Shown one piece after another: positions 46,701-57,316 of a DNA stretch of 64,000 bases. Numbering within the stretch: the first letter of the stretch is position 1; every line of letters starts with the position of its first letter. The translations under genes and the position numbers were made by a program. The notes under the pieces were generated by a model. The model saw only the letters and a program-made list of their open reading frames with translations, searched no databases and was not told the DNA's origin. The DNA is from Trifolium pratense. Taxonomy: Eukaryota > Streptophyta > Magnoliopsida > Fabales > Fabaceae. The stretch is taken from contig NC_060065.1 of the NCBI RefSeq assembly GCF_020283565.1, positions 35,266,409 to 35,330,408 of the forward strand, in the 5' to 3' direction.

Positions 46701-48107
46701 TAGTAAATAGAGAGATAAATTATAATGGTGTCAAATAACATAGAAATGAGGTGTTTTGAATCAAAGAACAAAATATAAATGACCGATATTGTCAAATAAA
46801 CAATCTCATCTCATCTCATAATAGATGAGATCGTTGTTGTTTTCTATCAACCAACATCATCAAAAAAATAATCTAAGAGGGAAGAGAAGAGAATAAGAGG
46901 ATGGAAGCTGGCGGCAGATTAGAAACAGAGGGAAGAGAAGAAGAGCTACGGCCGAGCAGTTAAATTAGGGCTGGTTTTTAGAATTGTTAAGACATATTTT
47001 TTTATTTATACCATTTTGTTTGGGTCACTGGTTTGTGGGCTTATTCAAAATGGCCTGTTAGAGGCTTATGGAGTATTTTTAATAGTATTCCAAGAGACTT
47101 GCTTTTCGTACTCTAAGTGTTGAGTGCAAACCCATCGTCTGCGTTCCCTAAATGAAAAAAATTCATGAACAAAAAAGTGAACTTGGTTTGCAATTTTCTA
47201 TCCATAAAGCAAACTTGATTTTCAGTTTACTATCTAAAAAGCGAACTCTTTTTTCATTTAGGGGTGTATATGTTGATTGAATTTGAGTATAAAATATTGT
47301 CACGAGTGCGAACTCACTTTATGTTTTTTTTTATTTATTTTTTTTTTTATGAAAAATATTGTTTATATAGACTTAACTACACATTTAGTCTCATACGTTT
47401 ATTTTCGGTTTCAATGTGGTCCTTTACGTTTTTACTATTTACATTAGTTAGTCTTTCCCGTCAATTTTGTCACATGTGGCAATCAGTTTGCATATGTGGA
47501 CATACACGTGGTACTTGGACACACTAACACGTGTATAGTTCAAACATAGTTAGTGACAAAATTAACGAAAAAGACTAAATTAAAACTTAATGGAAAAGAC
47601 TAAATTAAACGGAGTTATTTATATATTCTAGTTTTATGCAATTTCTTTTTTTTTTATATTCTTTTTATAAAAAAATTATTAACTAAACATTTTATAATTT
47701 TTTTATTTGTTTCTATTTTTATGTAAAGATTGTTCTGTTTTATTTATATCCATAATCTGTCTAGTTTCTATTTTTAAACACATCATCTTTTTATTGTATT
47801 TTTTTAATGTTTTTTTTAGTAAAATTACAATCAAAAGATACAAAACTTGCAACGTGGTTAAAACTAAAAATAATAAATTAGTAAATTTGGTGGTAATCAA
47901 TTTTAGTATATACTTTTTTAACTTCTTTTCTCACCTCTCTGCTCTCAATTTCATTTTTAGAAAACCAAACAAAGTAGTATAAGGCATTTTCTTTCCCTCC
48001 ATCGCAAACAAACCCAGTAAACCCCTACAAAACAATTCGCATAACACAAAGCGCAGTGTTGAGTTTTTCTCCACTCCCCCCAAACCCGAAAATGTGAAAA
48101 ACAAAAC
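46701..48107. other. Upstream region of the maturase gene, copy 2
   Basis: Duplicate of 24188-25594, including repeat family A at 47641-47915. It carries the promoter and leader of the intact maturase gene; I could not place a TATA box with confidence. Confidence 0.5.
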
Positions 48108-50177
48108 ATGTCACTGAGGCAATTCATCAAACACCTTCAACCCATTCACATCACACCCAAAAAACTCTCACCATTTCCCTTTCTCTTCACTCGTTCTCTT
48201 CAAACCACAACCCAAACCCTCCACCAAGACCAATACCAAGATCCACAATCTCTTCTCAAACAAGACCCAATCGAAATTTGCACTTCTCTTTGGGTCAAAA
48301 CTTTCTCTTCCCCAAAAACCACTTCATTCCCATATCTCACCGGTTATCTCTCCAATTTCGATCTTTGGGTCTTCTCTTATCAACGTTCTTGTGCTCATGT
48401 CACCGGAACTTTCCCTCCTAGAAACGCCATTCACACCAATATCCTACGCGATCTTCTTTCTTTGCGAAACGCAGTTATTCGCGGTCGTTTTGTTTGGGAT
48501 GATAAAACTCATCAATTGCTTAAACCCCCAAATGATAAAACCTACAAAAAACCATTATCAAAACGGAAATTTCAAGTTTTTCTTGATTCTAATGAGACTT
48601 GTTTTCAAGATAGGGTTGTTCAGGAGGTTCTGTTGAGTATTCTGGAACCGGTTTTTGAACCTAAGTTTTCTCCGAAATCGCATGCTTTTAGACCGGGGAG
48701 AAATGCACATACTGTTATTCGTAGTATTCGGAGTAATTTCGCAGGTTATTTGTGGTTTTTGAAGGGTGATTTGAGTGAAATTTTTGATAGAGTTGATACT
48801 GATGTTGTGATGGAATGTGTTGAAAAGGGTACTAGAGATAAGAAAGTTTTGGGTTTGATAAAATCGGCATTGATGGGTCGTGTGTCACGGAGAGTAGTGG
48901 AAGGTGAGGTTTTGAAGAAAGATAAGAAGAGGAAAGCTACTAAGAAGAGGATTCTTAAAGAGAATGAACCGAAACCGGATCCTTATTGGTTAAGAACATT
49001 CTTTAGTTTTGCTCCTGAGGAAGCTGTTAAGGTACCTTGTTATGGTCATTGTGGGATTTTAAGTCCATTGCTTGCTAATGTTTGTCTTAATGAATTGGAT
49101 CATATGATAGAAAAAATGGTTGTTGAGTTTTTTAGACCTTGTAAGTTTGATTCTATATGGAAATATTCAATTGATGATGCTTGTCATAACCCTGCTTGGC
49201 CTGAGTTTGTTCCGTCGAGTGGTAAAGAGAAAACTAGGAAGATGGATTACATAAGATATGGTGGTCATTTTTTGATTGGGATTAGGGGTCCTAGAGAGGA
49301 TGCTGTTGAAATTAGGAAGAAAATTGTTGAGTTTTGTGAGAATAGTTTTGGGATAAGGTTAGATAATTCCAAGTTGGAGATTGACCATATTGCAAGGGGT
49401 ATTCAGTTCTTGGATCATATAATATGCAGAAGGGTGATACATCCAACCTTGAGATATACAGGTTCTGGAGGTAACATAGTGAGTAAGAAGGGTGTGGGAA
49501 CTTTGCTTTCGGTTACTGCTAGCTTACAACAATGCATTCGTCAGTTTAGGCGGATTGAGCTTGTTAAGGGTGATAAAGACCCCGAGCCACTTCCGTGTAA
49601 TCCCATGTTGTATTCAGGTCAAGCTCATACAAACTCACAGATGAATAAGTTCCTTGAGACAATGGCTGATTGGTATAAATATGCTGATAATCGTAAAAAG
49701 GTTGTTGGCTTTTGTGCCTACGTGGTTCGCAGCTCTTTGGCTAAGTTGTATGCTGCTAGGTATAGGCTGAAATCTCGTGCCAAAGTGTACGGAATAGCTT
49801 CGCGAAATCTCAGCCGGCCACTGAGGGAGAGTACCAACAATTCTGCACCTGAGTATTCAGATCTTTTGAGGATGGGGTTGGTTGATCCAATTGAAGGTGT
49901 TCAGTTTTCGCATATGTCCTTGATTCCATCTTGCGATTATACTCCGTTTCCGAGAAACTGGATACCAGATCATGAGAGGGTGTTGCATGAGTACATAAAA
50001 CTTGATAATCCTAAATTTTTCTGTGACCTGCTCAGATATATTAAGCAAAAAGGCTTAAGTATTCCTCAAGATGAAATTTCTCAAATGGTATGGGACTACA
50101 AAACTCTCGGTGTTAGGTATTTTCGATCTGACAGGGATAAAGAAGTAAAAGCTGATTTAAAGGAGATAACTGAGTAA
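48108..50177 (+). CDS. Nuclear-encoded mitochondrial group II intron maturase (nMAT1/nMAT2 class)
   Basis: Intronless ORF of 689 aa. Residues 1-35 are rich in Arg/Lys/Ser/Thr with few acids, as in a mitochondrial presequence. The RT-like region follows: FKPKF-type block with SHAFRPGRNAHTVIRSI (191-207), the D motif LKGDLSEIFDRVD (218-230), GILSPLLANVCLNELD (316-331), and YIRYGGHFLIG (381-391) at the place of the catalytic YADD box. The last has lost both aspartates, so reverse transcription is not expected. The maturase X domain lies near 505-600 (MNKFLETMADWYKYADNR, SSLAKLYAARYRLKSRAKVY). No C-terminal endonuclease domain is present. In plants four such genes exist; the nMAT1 and nMAT2 types lack the endonuclease and act in splicing mitochondrial group II introns (family knowledge). 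I cannot decide between the two. Confidence 0.88.
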   Translation: MSLRQFIKHLQPIHITPKKLSPFPFLFTRSLQTTTQTLHQDQYQDPQSLLKQDPIEICTSLWVKTFSSPKTTSFPYLTGYLSNFDLWVFSYQRSCAHVTGTFPPRNAIHTNILRDLLSLRNAVIRGRFVWDDKTHQLLKPPNDKTYKKPLSKRKFQVFLDSNETCFQDRVVQEVLLSILEPVFEPKFSPKSHAFRPGRNAHTVIRSIRSNFAGYLWFLKGDLSEIFDRVDTDVVMECVEKGTRDKKVLGLIKSALMGRVSRRVVEGEVLKKDKKRKATKKRILKENEPKPDPYWLRTFFSFAPEEAVKVPCYGHCGILSPLLANVCLNELDHMIEKMVVEFFRPCKFDSIWKYSIDDACHNPAWPEFVPSSGKEKTRKMDYIRYGGHFLIGIRGPREDAVEIRKKIVEFCENSFGIRLDNSKLEIDHIARGIQFLDHIICRRVIHPTLRYTGSGGNIVSKKGVGTLLSVTASLQQCIRQFRRIELVKGDKDPEPLPCNPMLYSGQAHTNSQMNKFLETMADWYKYADNRKKVVGFCAYVVRSSLAKLYAARYRLKSRAKVYGIASRNLSRPLRESTNNSAPEYSDLLRMGLVDPIEGVQFSHMSLIPSCDYTPFPRNWIPDHERVLHEYIKLDNPKFFCDLLRYIKQKGLSIPQDEISQMVWDYKTLGVRYFRSDRDKEVKADLKEITE

Positions 50178-51476
50178 GTTTGGTATTGATTGAAAATTAG
50201 TGGAATCTTCTCAATATCAAGGCTCTGCTTCAAAATTGATGATCATCTCATAGAAATATGGTTATGTGCATTATTGAGCAATTTTCTCTGTTGAGTGTAA
50301 AAGTCTTTTAGATTATATTCTATCTAACAAGAAATGTTACTAGTTCATGCTGACATTATCTATACATGAAAGGTAGAATGTGTTCTTTGGAAGGGTGAAA
50401 CTGAGATATCACAGTGTTGTAACTTGTAATTAACTACCAACAATATTGAACATGGCAACATGTACTAACAGAATTTTCTGCATTGTAGAATTGTGCTTAA
50501 GTCAAGCTTTTTCATTAGATTTTACATAAATGCTGAAATTTAAATATGTTGGGATCCTTTTCCTCTCTGCATCAGACCATAATGTTTGGTGATATATTTT
50601 CTGTAACCTTGTAAGTTGTAACAATTCTTGTTATGTTTGGATGACTTTGTTTTTCCTTTCAGAAACCTGATCAAATACAGGTTTGATCCAATTTACAATT
50701 GTCTGCACTTTCGGATGCTCAAGTATTGCAGTTAGGGGTGCTCGGGGTTCGGTTTGAATCGGTTTTGAGGTAAAAACTCATCCGATCCAAAAATAAATTT
50801 ACCCACGGTTCGGTTTTCGGATGACAAATAAAAAAAGCTGATCCAATCCAAAAGAGGCACTTCATTGATCAATTTCGGATTTACCGACCATTGACTTTGT
50901 AATATGGCTTTTCATTCTTGCTACTTTTCTTGTTCACCAACTGAAATTGACTCTCATCAGCTTGAGGAGATTGGCTAGTTGAACTTTTGATCAAATCATC
51001 ATCACTATTGCCACAAGCAACATCAATGTTTTCTTGAGACTCAATTTCAACCATATTAGTCCATGACTCTCTAAAGAACTTTTCAAGAGAAGCCAAATTT
51101 ACAGAACTTGGGCTTTGAGTCTCATCATTCATCACTATGAACTTGAATTTCATCAACAAATTCAGAGTTTGCAACTGAATTTCATCATCATTAACTTGTG
51201 TAGATTCAACACTGATGAAATATTATTGACCACAAACACATTTTCATCAACCTCGGGGTTGTCAACTCTATGATCATTGATTACAGAAGTATCATTCTTA
51301 CCCTCATTTAGAACAGTTACCTCAGTAATCAACTTTGGATCTTCGAGAAGATTTTGTTGATCATTCGTTGAGGTACATGCATTAACACCACCACATTCTT
51401 CTCTGAAATTTTCCGATCATCCCTAGTTTGAACAAAGACTTGCTTTGATTTAGGGATAGTCTTATTCGCGACTTTA
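50178..51476. other. Maturase 3' flank and repeat relics
   Basis: The 3' UTR probably ends within 50178-50700. A block near 50735-50880 (GGGGTGCTCGGGGTTCGGTT..., CACGGTTCGGTTTTCGGATG) is a common plant dispersed-repeat type. A minus-strand reading at 50881-51174 (97 aa, FQLVNKKSSKNEK) resembles nothing certain; it could be a relic of a retroelement ORF, and the frame upstream to 51420 is full of stops. Confidence 0.45.
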
Positions 51477-52841
51477 GGGGGTGTATTGGATTGAGATTTC
51501 AAAGGATTTTAAAAGACTTTTTTATGATAAAAAAATCTTGTGGTATTCAATCAAGACTTTTACAAAAGTTAAATAAATCTTGTGGTATTCAATTAAGACA
51601 ATTAAGATATTTTTTTAAGTCAACAAAATTTGTTGGTATTCAATTAAGATTTCTTAGTATTTTTAAAATGTCTGTTGGTATTCAAAAGTAGAGCTAGGGC
51701 CTTAAGGGGTCGGCCCTTTAAGGGGCGGACCCACTTATTCCTGATTATTAATTTTATTTAAATTTTAAACAATTTTTCTAGTGTCGTGAACTTATTCTCT
51801 TTTTCTTCAATCAGCACTGTCCACGATCGGCACCCTAAAAAAATTGTGTTTAAAATTTAAATAAAATTAATAATCAGGAATAAGTGGGTCCGCCCCTTAA
51901 AGGGCCGGCCCCTTAAGGCCCTTTTTACAGCTCTAATCAAAAGTCTATAGATTTTGATGGATTTTCTTGTAGAATGGATTTTGAAAGACTTTTTAGTTAA
52001 AAATACACATAAAACATCAATCCAACAATCTCACTCAAACCCTTCAGACTTTTTATAATTTTCCAAGAATTTTTTTTCTACCACTTACCGGCAGACTACT
52101 ATCAAGTTCATCGATTTTTATGCATACCTGTATCGTTTATTGTTTATGTTGCTATATATATGGTTAAATTAAACGACCTTGAGGTTATTATATGTCCACA
52201 CAAATAAAAACTACAGGAACATGATTCAATCACTGGATATCATCATTTGTTAAGAACCCTAACATATATAGCATATGATTGAAACGCTAATCATCACACC
52301 AACATGATATCGTTGATCCATTTGTTTCTTTATTCAAATATCGATTACATATGCACAAAAACATGATGTTTTTCTTTTTTTCTTACCGTAAAAAATAAAT
52401 ATGATGTTGATTTTTCTTCAATTTGTTTTTGTTAAAACGTTAATTTTTTTTTCCTTTTTTGTGTTATTATTATTAGAACCATTTTTATTTTCTTTATTTA
52501 AACATTTTAATTTATTTATCATTTTTTTTATTCACTTTTATAATTTTATTTGTTTATATTATGTCCTTGATGTATTTTAAGGAATGATTGATTGATTAAT
52601 TATATTTTTAGAAGAAATTTGTATTGAATTTATTGAGTCATTTAAATCTTAAAAATTCATAAAGTTTTTTGAAATCTCAAAAGTCTTGTTATAAAATCTC
52701 ACAGATTCTTGATTGTAAAGAGTCTTTTAAAAAAGTTTTTTAAAATCTTACAAAATCAATATAATCTCACAAAGTCTTTTAAAATCTTCAAGATTTTTTT
52801 TGCCAAAATAGTCTTTCGAAATCTCAATCCAATACACCCCC
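51477..52841. mobile_element. PIF/Harbinger-like TIR element, 1.37 kb, non-autonomous
   Basis: Ends GGGGGTGTATTGGATTGAGA and its inverse TCTCAATCCAATACACCCCC are perfect over at least 22 bp. TTA flanks both sides (51474-51476, 52842-52844), the duplication typical of PIF/Harbinger. The interior has tandem-like AAAGTCTT/AAATCTC motifs near both ends and no transposase ORF. Confidence 0.85.
51689..51935. mobile_element. hAT-like MITE nested in the Harbinger-like element
   Basis: 247 bp with ends TAGAGCT...AGCTCTA and long imperfect inverted arms (GGGCCTTAAGGGG..GGCCCTTTAAGGGGCGGACC and reverse). The flanking 8 bp are TTCAAAAG and ATCAAAAG (7 of 8 match), as for hAT elements. A short central loop (about 51780-51840) separates the arms. 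Confidence 0.82.
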
Positions 52842-52844
52842 TTA

Positions 52845-53984
52845 GAGTTTACATCTGTTGGTGCAATTTTCTTAAGAATCTCAACAGTAACACTATGTTC
52901 CATGCATTTAAAAATGAGTAATTTTAAAAATTATTATATTTAAAGAATTATGGCACGCCACCCCACCAGATTGCCAGCGAACCGGTGGTCCGATGTCAAA
53001 CACGGCCGCTAATTTCCAATGATTTGAGAGAAATTTTTGTTGGTGAATTCTTCGGTACACATATTATGTGGATGTGTACCGGTACACCGCTGATGTGGTT
53101 AACAAGTAATATAGTAATTAATGCAGATTTGTCAACAAAAAAAAATGAATGCAGATTTTATTTCTTTATTAAGTTTTTTATATTAAACACTACTTTTTAA
53201 TATTGGCAAATGTATCATTCTACAATAAATCAAACCATGCATCATATCTTTCAACTTATATATGATTTTCAACAAATTCAAATATTTTTCCTTCAAAAAA
53301 AATTCAAATATTTTAATATTATTCTAATATCTTATAAATAATATTATTTTAGTATTTTTTATTTTCTTAAAAATTAAAATATGATTTTAATAACTTTTTT
53401 AATTATTCAAACAAAAAAAACTTAAAATTATTAATATGATTGATCCAACTACGATTTTAATATTTCAATATTATTACCTTTCAATTTTTTTTAATATTAT
53501 TAGTTTATAAAAATTAATATTCATTTACCACCTAATCATTAGTGCATATAATTATTAAAAAATATTTATTTTTTAGTAAAAAAAAACTTAAATTTTTTAA
53601 TATGTTTATATATTTATTGTAATATTGTTAATTTTTAGTGATTCATTATATTTTACAGGGTTAAATAAGTTTGTTATCGATATAAAATTATTAAATTTAA
53701 TTTTTCATCTTCATAAGAAAATGTCATGTTTTGATCCTCACAAAATGTTTATGCATGCAATTTTGGTCATGTTGTAAAGTTGATGTATATTTCTGATGAT
53801 TTTGCAAATATGTATAGCGCATTATAAAAAGTTTGTCCAAAAGTAAGGAGCACAAAATTTGATTTCTAGATCAAAATATTCGTTACTTTTATCTTGATAT
53901 TTTGATTTACAAAATTCATATTTAATTCGTCTCATATTAAAAAATGTTAAAGTTTTGTAAATGAACTTTTGATATTGTTCTAGA
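52845..53984. other. Gene-free AT-rich interval
   Basis: Apart from a moderately GC-rich patch (52950-53100) this is very AT-rich sequence. No coding region or defined repeat was recognised. Confidence 0.5.
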
Positions 53985-54860
53985 CATGCTTAATTGTCGA
54001 AATTTAAATTCATAAGTTATTGTTAGTTCAATTAAGTGATATTGAACGACTTGATTGAGAAAAATTTAATTCCTTAATAAAGTAAGTATAATTAGTTAAG
54101 TTTGCATATGAACTATGTTTCAAGTTGAAGGGTTTGATCTAAATTTTTTGATTTATGTTTACACAATTGGCATTATTAGTCGAGACCTAATAGTCATTTC
54201 ATTTGAACTATGTTTTTTTAAGTCATAGTTAATCTAACTAGTTGAGGTTAAATTGTTTGATTTTAGAATTTGAATTCTTAAGTGTTTCTCATTCTTATTT
54301 GGTCAAGTTGAATAGTGAGATTGAGATTGTTTGATCTCCTTAGTTCCTTTCAGTCTAATTGGTTGTGACTTAACAATCCTTTCATAATAACTAGGTTTCT
54401 TGTGTAATAATTCGTCCAACAATATGAGATTGAACTGTTAGCTAGAATGTTGAAATTCAATTTTTTAAGTGTTTATCATTTCAATTAGGTCAAGTTAAAT
54501 AGATTAACTGAGATGAATTGATTCCCTATGTCACAATTGAGAAAATTAGTCGAGACTTAACACTCATTTTATATGAATTACGTTTTTTGAGTCATAGTTA
54601 ATCTAACTAGTTGATGTTGAACTGTTACATTATCGACATTTAAATTCTTAAGTGTTTTACATTTTAATTTGGTCAATTTATTTCTTTGGTTCTTATCGGT
54701 AGAATTGGTAGCAACTTAATAATTCTTTTCTGATAACTAGGTTTTTGATTCACAGGTAATCCAATTAGTTGACATCGAAATATTATATTGCTAAAAATTT
54801 AAATGTCATGGGTCTCGTTCCAATTAGGTGGTATTGAATTGTTTGAGATAAAAATTAAAA
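53985..54860. repeat. Degenerate tandem repeat
   Basis: Related blocks recur about every 180-370 bp: GTCGAGACCTAATAGTCATT (54180) and GTCGAGACTTAACACTCATT (54549); AGTCATAGTTAATCTAACTA at 54220 and 54590; AAATTCTTAAGTG and TTTGGTCAA blocks at 54270, 54470 and 54645. Copies are strongly diverged. Confidence 0.6.
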
Positions 54861-55135
54861 TCAAACACGTACAATACAATTAAAGTTGTCCTGTCAAGTC
54901 CCTTAAGTTTAAACATATCAAACGCACCCTTAATCATAGTTGGTAGAATTACTTCTTTTTTTTTTGGCTTAATTAGTAAAATGGTCCCTTAAAGACATTT
55001 TTGGTTTCATATTGGTCCCTTAAAGAAAAAAAAAGTCCAAATAGGTCCCTTAAAGAAAAAAAAGTCCGAATAGGTCCCTTAAAGACATCTCCGTTAATCA
55101 GTCTTTTGATTTAAAAAATTGAAGGAATATTTTTA
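54861..55135. other. Repeat relic with (GGTCCCTTAAAG) motifs
   Basis: TTAATTAGTAAAATGGTCCC, then three copies of AAATAGGTCCCTTAAAG separated by A-runs (54970-55090). This is the kind of sequence seen in plant LTR or Helitron ends; class not determined. Confidence 0.5.
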
Positions 55136-55206
55136 GTAAAGGGTAATTTTGGTAGAAACTCTCAAATATCTCAAATATTGTACAAAAAAAATATTTGAGA
55201 GTTTCT

Positions 55207-55243
<37 letters not shown>

Positions 55244-55352
55244 AGAGTTTTCCAAAAAAAAAAAGGTACCGTATATATAATATTTGAGAGAGTTTTTTAA
55301 AAAATATATAACATTTGAGATATTTGAGAGTTTCTACCAAAATTACCCTTTA
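55136..55352. repeat. Foldback element with nested inverted repeats
   Basis: Outer arms AAAGGGTAATTTTGGTAGAA (from 55137) and TTCTACCAAAATTACCCTTT (to 55350) are perfect inverses and continue with CTCTCAAATATCTCAAAT. Inside, further CTCAAATATT/AATATTTGAGAG pairs flank an AT tract (55212-55240). The whole may form one long hairpin of about 215 bp. Confidence 0.85.
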
Positions 55353-55426
55353 TTACAAATATTTCCTCACCTCCCCTTCACTCCATCTACTTTGAAACAA
55401 ACATACCCTAAAGGAAAATGTTACTC

Positions 55427-55570
55427 CATCCGATCATATATATAAAAAAAGTTTATTTTTTAGATTTATTGTAAAATTGATGTATCTAGATAACATTATA
55501 GTCTAGATACATCATCTTTACATTGAATTTAAAAATAAATTTTTTCTTATATATAGGATCGGAGGGGGTA
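55427..55570. mobile_element. Stowaway-like MITE
   Basis: Ends CTCCATCCGATCATATATA and TATATAGGATCGGAGGGGG are near-inverse, with TA at the right flank, and a GATGTATCTAGA...TCTAGATACATC inner inverted repeat. It is related to the element at 24073 but a different subfamily. Confidence 0.75.
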
Positions 55571-55850
55571 TTTAGTAAGAATTTTTTGATGCAAGAAAGA
55601 GAAGAATGATACCCACAACCTAAAACAAAAAAAAAAACAAAAAAAAACCCGCCGGAAATTGAAAAACCTTGAAATTGCATATATGAAACAAAAATATGAA
55701 CTTTACGAGAAATTGAAAGAAATACTTCAAAACGAGTGGTGCTATAAGTATAAAAAATAATAGAAATTGATGAAAAGCAAAAAAACACACATATTAAAAC
55801 CCTTTTGTCAATTTCACAAAAAAAAAAACTTCCTTTGAAAATGTTGAAAC

Positions 55851-56657
55851 AAGGATGTTTCAAAAATGTTGAAACAATATCTTCTTTATACCAACCCCAT
55901 TTCTTATACACACCAACCTTCCTTTGTCAATCAGATGTCAAACTCTTAGCACGCAACACGGTAATGAAAAACGTCGTTTTAGGATCGAACCCTAATAGCT
56001 TTATGTGATACCAATCTTTAAACAAAATCACAACTTTTGATTGAGGGACACCATTTTGAATCAAAAAATGAATATTCTGAGATGGGATTCAAGTATTAAT
56101 CGAAGAAGGTCGTTGTCTGATAGAGGCAATGGTAGCTTGATCAGAAAGTAAGAATGGGGGTGATGGAATTTTCCAAACTTTGATATAAAAACTTTTGGAT
56201 TTTGAGAGATGATGTGAACAAGATCGGATTTTGAAGCACCCTTTGAGAGAAGGAAATTGAATTTAGGGAGAATGGTTTTGTTGGGATCAAAAGAGAGGAT
56301 AATTGGGCAGATTTTGATGATGGATGAAAATTGGGAAGTTGAAAAGCCATAGGATTTGATTAGGTTAAGAACTAGATTGGGGTTTTGGGAATTGTTGAAA
56401 TGAACTTGGGTTGAGAGTTTTGAAGCTAATTTTAGGGATAATCAAAGATCAATGAGGTAGTTGATTGTGAAAGTTAGATTTTGTGAAGATGATGATGAAG
56501 AAAAAGGTTGAAGAAAAAGAAGAAGAAGAAATGAAGGTGTTAGGTTTTGAATCTGAGATTATGACAAATCAATGCTCTGCAACAGAAATGAAACATGAAT
56601 ATGGGACAAGGGTTTTCGTTTTGCAGCGCTGTGTTGTGTTAATAAGAAATGAAACAT
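55851..56657 (-). pseudogene. mTERF-family pseudogene, copy 3
   Basis: Same relic as copies 1 and 2 but truncated further at the 3' end: it stops within FLKHP, where unit 3 begins, and lacks the IGWEST and IVPRAY segments. The shared upstream stops and frameshifts are present. Confidence 0.8.
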
Positions 56658-57316
56658 GATTATGGGACAAGGGGACGGGGATGTATTCGACACTATAACA
56701 CAGTTTAGCCTTACAAGGTTAGACATTGTTGCAATAGCTGATTTTAACTTATACCTATAAAGCAACAATGTCTAACATTGTAAGGATTGGGTGACTTGCA
56801 AAAAGTGCAAGTCGCTTTACAAGTATAAGTGATACAAACAACATGAACTTAACTAATAATACTTGCAAAGCATTGTCAACAAAAAAAAAATATACTCGTT
56901 ACATTAATAAGTGACACAAAATAACATGAACATAATGTTATTCCATTTTTTGCAAATCTGCATAACATATACTTGGCCAAGTATAGGTTGTAAAAAACAT
57001 GAACTTGACTCATTTCTCTGATGTTATCCCTTCTCTGAAGTTAAAATTGAAATAAAACTGTCAAACAAACCCAAAAAGTAATAAAACTCACAAAGAAAGT
57101 AATATTAACAAACATCAGTAAAAGCAACACAAATGTAAACAACTTAAACTATATCCAACAGCCTAAATGTAAAAACACTAAAAAGCAAAATGTAAACAAC
57201 TGAGAATAGAACAATGAAAACAACTTAAACTATATCCAATCCTAAATGTAAAAATACTAAAAAGCAAAATGTACAGTAACAAATTTTCCCAGATCTGAAG
57301 TCCCTAAGCCTTGAAA

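Larger units (their letters stand above)
38554..49664. repeat. Segmental duplication unit 2, main part
   Basis: It matches 16053-27152 closely, offset about +22502 to +22513, with few substitutions and small indels in simple repeats. Beyond 49664 the sequence continues as the normal 3' end of the maturase gene, which unit 1 lacks. Confidence 0.93.

Noticed and set aside
50881..51174. 97-aa minus-strand ORF as a host gene
   Set aside because: Upstream frame is closed, the surroundings are repeat relics and there is no recognised domain. At best it is a retroelement remnant.
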